A DNA stretch of 64,000 nucleotides. It comes from Rhynochetos jubatus (Eukaryota; Chordata; Aves; Eurypygiformes; Rhynochetidae). The stretch is taken from assembly GCA_027574665.1 (NCBI GenBank), contig CM050654.1, forward strand, positions 25,687,722-25,751,721. The letters run 5' to 3'. Of this stretch, positions 59,701-64,000 are shown in pieces; within the stretch, counting starts at the first letter, position 1; every line of letters starts with the position of its first letter. The translations under genes were made by a program, and so were the position numbers. The notes beneath the pieces were generated by a model. It did not search any database. It was not told the origin of the DNA and saw only the letters and a list, made by a program, of their open reading frames with translations.

Positions 59701-62700
59701 AAGGGCCTGGGTATTGTAAGCACCAGTGTTGCAAGGTGGAAAGTAATAAACAAGTAGTGTTCCCTGTTCTGATGTCACCGTTTCAAAGTCACTGCTGGGG
59801 GGAGCCGAGAAGAGCAGAAATTACCATCTCCAGGGCCTCTTCCATCTCCTGCTGGAGTGGGATATGCTCTCCAGTGGGAGGTGCTGTAGGTAGCTAATCC
59901 TTCTCCAGCATTCCCTTTGTGCTCACTGGCATGTGGATGCGCTCAACCCAGCCAGAAAAACTGGATTACACTGTGTTGATTGTAAAAGAGGGAGGAAGGT
60001 TGCTCACGCAAAGGGTCTGTTTCATGTGGTGAGCAGAAGAGAGATGGGGTGGAGATTTATGGATAGACAGGTGTTGACACTTTCTATGGGTAATGCTATT
60101 GTTATAAATGTAGGGGCATAAAAGCAAAGAAATTATCTGTTGATGAGCAAGAAAGACTCCTGCTAGAAATACAAGGTTCCTAGTCATGATGTTGGCACAT
60201 CCAAAGGCTTTATTGACTGGAAAGGCAAAGTAATCTGCTTGGAAGCAAGAGAAAAGGCTGCCATGCACTACTATCAGCTCAGTGGTTGGGTCCCTGCTGT
60301 GTTTGAAATTGTGTATTTGGTTATCTCTGTAGGCTTGGCTGAAGTTCACTCTGCTGTTAGTGCTGCTTTGCAATGCGCTGTAGGTATTCATGGGGACGCC
60401 TGGGATTTGCAATACAGAAATAGTTTACCGATTGTGCTGTGAGCAACTGCGCAGCTCACGTTAAATGCAGAAGCCTCATTGATAAAGCTAGGGTAAAGCC
60501 TTTCCGAAGTAGGCTTTGGCATTGTCATAATTTTGACAAGCTTTGGTACAAACCTACTTTTTCAATTAACAGAAAACTCTATTAGAGTTCCATAGGTTAT
60601 CATATGACATACACTGATTTTTTCCTGCACTGTTCTTTCCAAAATACTGGTTGGCTGGTTTGGTTTTGTTTGCAGAGTGATTGCTCCCTTTACAGCCACC
60701 TGCCTCAAGGAAATATTTTTAATCCTCCTGTTTTACATCTGGCATGATTAAAGCATGAATGACAAGAGGAGGCCAAGAGTCTTCCACGGGAGAGAGTGCT
60801 TAGGTCAGCAGAGAAGAGGTCGTTTGAGATATCGCCTCTGAAAGCTAGCTCCATTGGGAAGACACGCGTGGGAACTTTTCACCCTTTCAGGGATGAGAAA
60901 GATGCTGTACCATGGGGGGAGAGGAACGAGATGGCTTTCCAAGTTCTGCTCTCCAACTGCATGTAGCAGTGTCATGCAGACCTAATACCAGAAACAGGTA
61001 CCAGCTGTATGAATGTCAATGTGCACCAGCTCTTTAGAGAAACAGAAACACATTGACTCTCCTCAGGTGAGGAGCTGGCGGCCTGGAAGTTACTGGTGAC
61101 AACTGTTAGTCTTGTAATGGTCATGGGGGCTGGCTTTTCTGGGTAGGTTGCGTGGATTTCTGGATGAGCTTTTGGGACAGGAGATTATCAAAGGATTTTT
61201 TCAAGTGCCCAGACCTTTCCAATTCCTGTAGCACTGGTCTGTGCATCCATGTGTCCTACAGAGATCAGTGGTGTCACGGTGGGTTTTGCCCTGCACGGGC
61301 TGCCAGGTGGACTGACAGTCCTTTGCCTCGGTGGGGGACTGCGTGGCATCAGAGTGCACATAGTCTTGTTAGCCACAGAGGTACTGCGCAAGCCCACTGA
61401 AGGGTTAACAGCCACAATTTGCACATTAGCTTTTAATTGATCATTTCCACAGACCACAAAATATCGTACCGCAACTTATTTTATCTTAGAGGAAGAGCAA
61501 AAACACAAGCAAGAAACAACACACCAAAAAGTAAGTATTTGTGTTCAGGCTTTTTTAAAAATACTCTTGATATAAAAAGCAGTAAAACTACAGTTTACAT
61601 GTGATTTTCAGTAATTTCCTATTTTTCAAGCTTCTGTCATCAAAACACTGATTTCTTGTTTTGTGCATAAAGCACTTGAACCAAACGGTTGTACAGATTT
61701 GTCCTATCTGTCTTCTGCTTGGCTGGGGGCAGAGGGAAGGGATGTATTTTGGTGAGATCACCAGGGCTGTACATTGTGTATGACCTCTTACATTAATGTA
61801 TGGCAGAGTTTAAGCGTAGGGCACGCGCACACACACAAAACTGAAACTAAGAGGCACGAGGGCAAAGAGCGATCTTTCCTATCCTTGGGCGTTCTTTAAT
61901 TTTTGTGTTATCTGGCATGGTATTTTGTAACAGGATAAATGAAAAAGGACATCAGATTGGAAGTGCCTGTTGGAGAGCATACGTTACATACGTTAAGATA
62001 CCTAGAGAGAACCTCCCCTCTATTAACATACCTATTTGCTGGTACATGTTTGGTAAATAGAATGCTATGAGTGTCAGAGCTGCTGCTGTAGGTTCAGTAA
62101 ATACGCACTGCACGCGATTAGTTTCAAAGTTAAACACTTTGCTACTCTCCACGCCGAAACCGGGACAGTCAGTTACTGCATTAAAAATAGCACGCGTTCA
62201 GAAAGGTTCATGGAGACGCACGGTTCACGCCTACTGCTTCTTGTTATGATGCTTTATTTAAAAAGAGACACACCATCCCACCAGGAATTTCATTTTCATT
62301 TCAATAGCTTGCTTTTGTATCAGACTCACCAGTGGGGAATTTCTGCCTCCCACTCTCCGCGTGGAGACTTTAAAGCTTTGCTCTTCCACAAAACGAACCC
62401 TGTCTGGTAGCACAGCTTTGATTTTGCTGCAGCTATGGCCCCGTCTCTCCCTGAACCTGATTTCTGATTTTTCAAATAGCTCCTGCCTTGGCAGCCAGGT
62501 CTTGCTCTGCGGTTTCCAGCAGGAGAGAACATTTGCTCACTTACAGATGCCTGGTTTTGTTCACTGTCTTTCCGCTCAATTCCCAGCCCGGCACGCCCTC
62601 AACTCCTGTGTTCCCGGGTGTCCAAATTCCTACGTGATGGGCACATTTGTAACACATAAATCAAACGGCACGCTGCGCTTCCCATCTTTATGAAAATCTA

Positions 62701-63114
62701 GCATTTCTTTCTCTAATAACTGCTCCTTTAAGTCTAATCAAAGTCGATTCTCCTAGCCAAGATTATTTTTTTTCTTGTGACTTCGAAGCGCTTTCTCGCA
62801 CAGCTGGGGTTCAAGCTATACAGCCTTTCCAGGTCAGTGCTGAATCGCCTCATGCGCAGCTATAAACAGACACTGTTTCATTGTACATGCTTTCAGTCAG
62901 CTTCCCTTCTTTCTCTTTCCCTCCTTCAGGCCAACTGGTTCTCTTCGTCTTTGTGTTTTTATTTTTGGTTTCTGTAACTTCCTGTAGCCAGCACCATCGT
63001 TTGCTCAGCAACAGTTATTTCAACTGCTCCCAATCTCATCCTCTCCTCCCCCTTCCCTCGCAGAAACAGATCAGACAATTGCAATTTTAGCTGCTAGCTA
63101 CCAGACAACTCTTA
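56761..63114. other. 6.4 kb of intergenic sequence with no recognised gene
   Basis: Scattered short chance open frames only. 57,380-57,900 has a texture like another old interspersed repeat, but I cannot name it. A short CA run lies at about 61,828-61,837. No RNA gene or spliced exon series seen. Confidence 0.55.
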
Positions 63115-63440
63115 GAAAGTATGGTGGGGCTGCCGGGCCCGCTCGTGGGCCCACTCCAGCTTCCCACAGGTCCGGTTAGCCCCTAAATGCCCAGAGGAAG
63201 CTCTGTGACGGGGACGGTGGCTTTGAGGCCTGGCCGTGGGGGTCCCTGATGCTCCCCTCGTGCCCCCCTGCCGAGCGCCTGCTGCCAACCACCGCGGGAC
63301 CCCACGGTGACACCAGGCCCCCTCAGCTGCCTACGGGCAGGGCCGCTACCCCCAGCCCCTGCCCTGTGGGCATGGCCACCCGCCTGTCTCGGGGATGGCA
63401 TCCTGGCCCTCACACCGGCGGCCAGGGCAGGTGAAGATCG
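63115..63440. other. GC-rich block upstream of the terminal CpG island
   Basis: About 325 bases of GC-rich sequence set apart from the AT-rich region before it and the T/C-rich tract after it. It may be the outer part of the promoter region of the next gene or an untranslated exon. Open frames here are composition effects. Confidence 0.5.
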
Positions 63441-63519
63441 CAGGGTAACCTTTACAAATGTATTATTTGATCCGTTTTTTAGGTATTTTACTTCAGTGTG
63501 AGCTATTATTTGTCACGGT

Positions 63520-63832
63520 TGGTTTACCTTCTCCTCACCCCTCCTTGCCTTTTTGACTTCTAGCACTTAGCTTTCCCTTTCTTTCTCAACCGAACTTCTA
63601 AAAACTTTTCTTTTTAGTTTTAACTTGGAGTGCCATGTGTCAAGTAGGTCTGCTTTTCTATTTTTTCCTTATTTTTCCCTCATTTTTCCTCAAGTTGTCT
63701 TCATTTTTGCCCCATTGCTTCTTTCCCTTCACTTTTCACCTTTTTTTTTTTTTTCCCTCTCTCCATTTTTCTTTCACTTCCCCCATGTTTTCTTCATCTT
63801 TACTGTTATTTTTTCCCCTCACGATCTCGCTC
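63520..63832 (+). repeat. pyrimidine-rich tract
   Basis: About 310 bases in which the + strand is strongly T and C rich with few purines, built of irregular TTTTTCC/CTTTC units, including a T run at about 63,741. It sits directly before the terminal CpG island. Such tracts can form triplex DNA and exclude nucleosomes. Confidence 0.75.
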
Positions 63833-63837
63833 CCCTC

Positions 63838-64000
63838 GGCTGTAACCTCGCTCACGCCGGGGCGGCCGCTGCGGGCCCTTCCGCGCCGCCCCGACCCCTC
63901 ACACCCGGCCACCGCCCCGGCCGGCCCCGCCCCGCCCCTCGCCGCGAACCCGGGACCGCTCTTCTCCTGGCAACAAGTGACGCTTCCCGGGGCGGGCCAA
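63838..64000. promoter_or_regulatory. start of a second CpG island, probable promoter of the next gene (LY75 by synteny)
   Basis: Very GC- and CpG-rich to the end of the window. It has CCGCCC boxes at about 63,924-63,938 and GGGGCGGG at 63,989-63,996, an RFX-like CCTGGCAAC (63,966-63,974), a CRE half site TGACG (63,978-63,982), and ends in CCAA, possibly a cut CCAAT box. In mammals LY75 lies downstream of PLA2R1 in the same direction, so this is probably its promoter; no LY75 coding sequence lies in the window to prove it. Confidence 0.65.

Noticed and set aside
59457..60412. Minus-strand frames of about 100-150 codons
   Set aside because: Low-complexity or random translations (one is driven by a T/GTTT-rich stretch), without start context, splice sites or homology I can recognise.
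1..64000. CRISPR arrays, bacterial operons, phage or insertion sequences
   Set aside because: No regularly spaced repeats, no dense ORF packing, no Shine-Dalgarno pattern; GT-AG introns and CR1 LINEs show vertebrate DNA.

Overview
The window looks like avian nuclear DNA. It holds one complete, intron-rich vertebrate gene on the + strand (about 430 to 40,337), flanked by a CpG-island promoter on the left and a long non-coding region on the right. The interspersed repeats are mostly chicken-repeat-1 (CR1) LINE fragments plus one bird-type LTR, and the introns are short for a gene of this type, both of which point to a bird. I cannot name the species.

The gene is PLA2R1, the secretory phospholipase A2 receptor of the mannose-receptor family. 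Its avian orthologue is known as FcRY, the yolk-sac IgY receptor. I could place all 30 coding exons with GT-AG introns and a continuous reading frame. The model gives 4,386 coding bases including the stop, or 1,461 residues: signal peptide, cysteine-rich ricin-B-like domain, fibronectin type II domain, eight C-type lectin-like domains (CTLDs), one membrane span and a 42-residue tail. The number of exons, the domain order and the C-terminal sequence all fit PLA2R1. They do not fit LY75 (ten CTLDs) or MRC1/MRC2.

Layout: 1-1,000 CpG-island promoter and exon 1; 539-40,122 introns and exons 2-29, with CR1 pieces in introns 8, 9 and 28 and an ancient CR1/L3-like relic in intron 9; 40,123-40,337 last coding exon; 40,338 to about 41,190 the 3' UTR. 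From there to about 63,800 I find no convincing protein-coding gene. This intergenic stretch contains a GC-rich, stop-poor patch (43.05-44.25 kb), a CTCF-like motif (44.65 kb), an internally deleted LTR (45.69-46.03 kb), a decayed CR1 ORF2 copy (53.04-54.63 kb) and an ancient CR1/L3-like relic (55.99-56.76 kb). The window ends in a pyrimidine-rich tract and a second CpG island (63.84-64.00 kb). By mammalian gene order (RBMS1-ITGB6-PLA2R1-LY75-CD302, all transcribed the same way) this is probably the LY75 promoter, with the gene itself outside the window.

I found no tRNA, rRNA, CRISPR array or other bacterial-type system. The points that most deserve a second look are changes in the receptor's tail and in CTLD2, a pair of direct CR1 repeats around an in-frame exon, an in-frame upstream ATG, and regulatory candidates between PLA2R1 and the next promoter.
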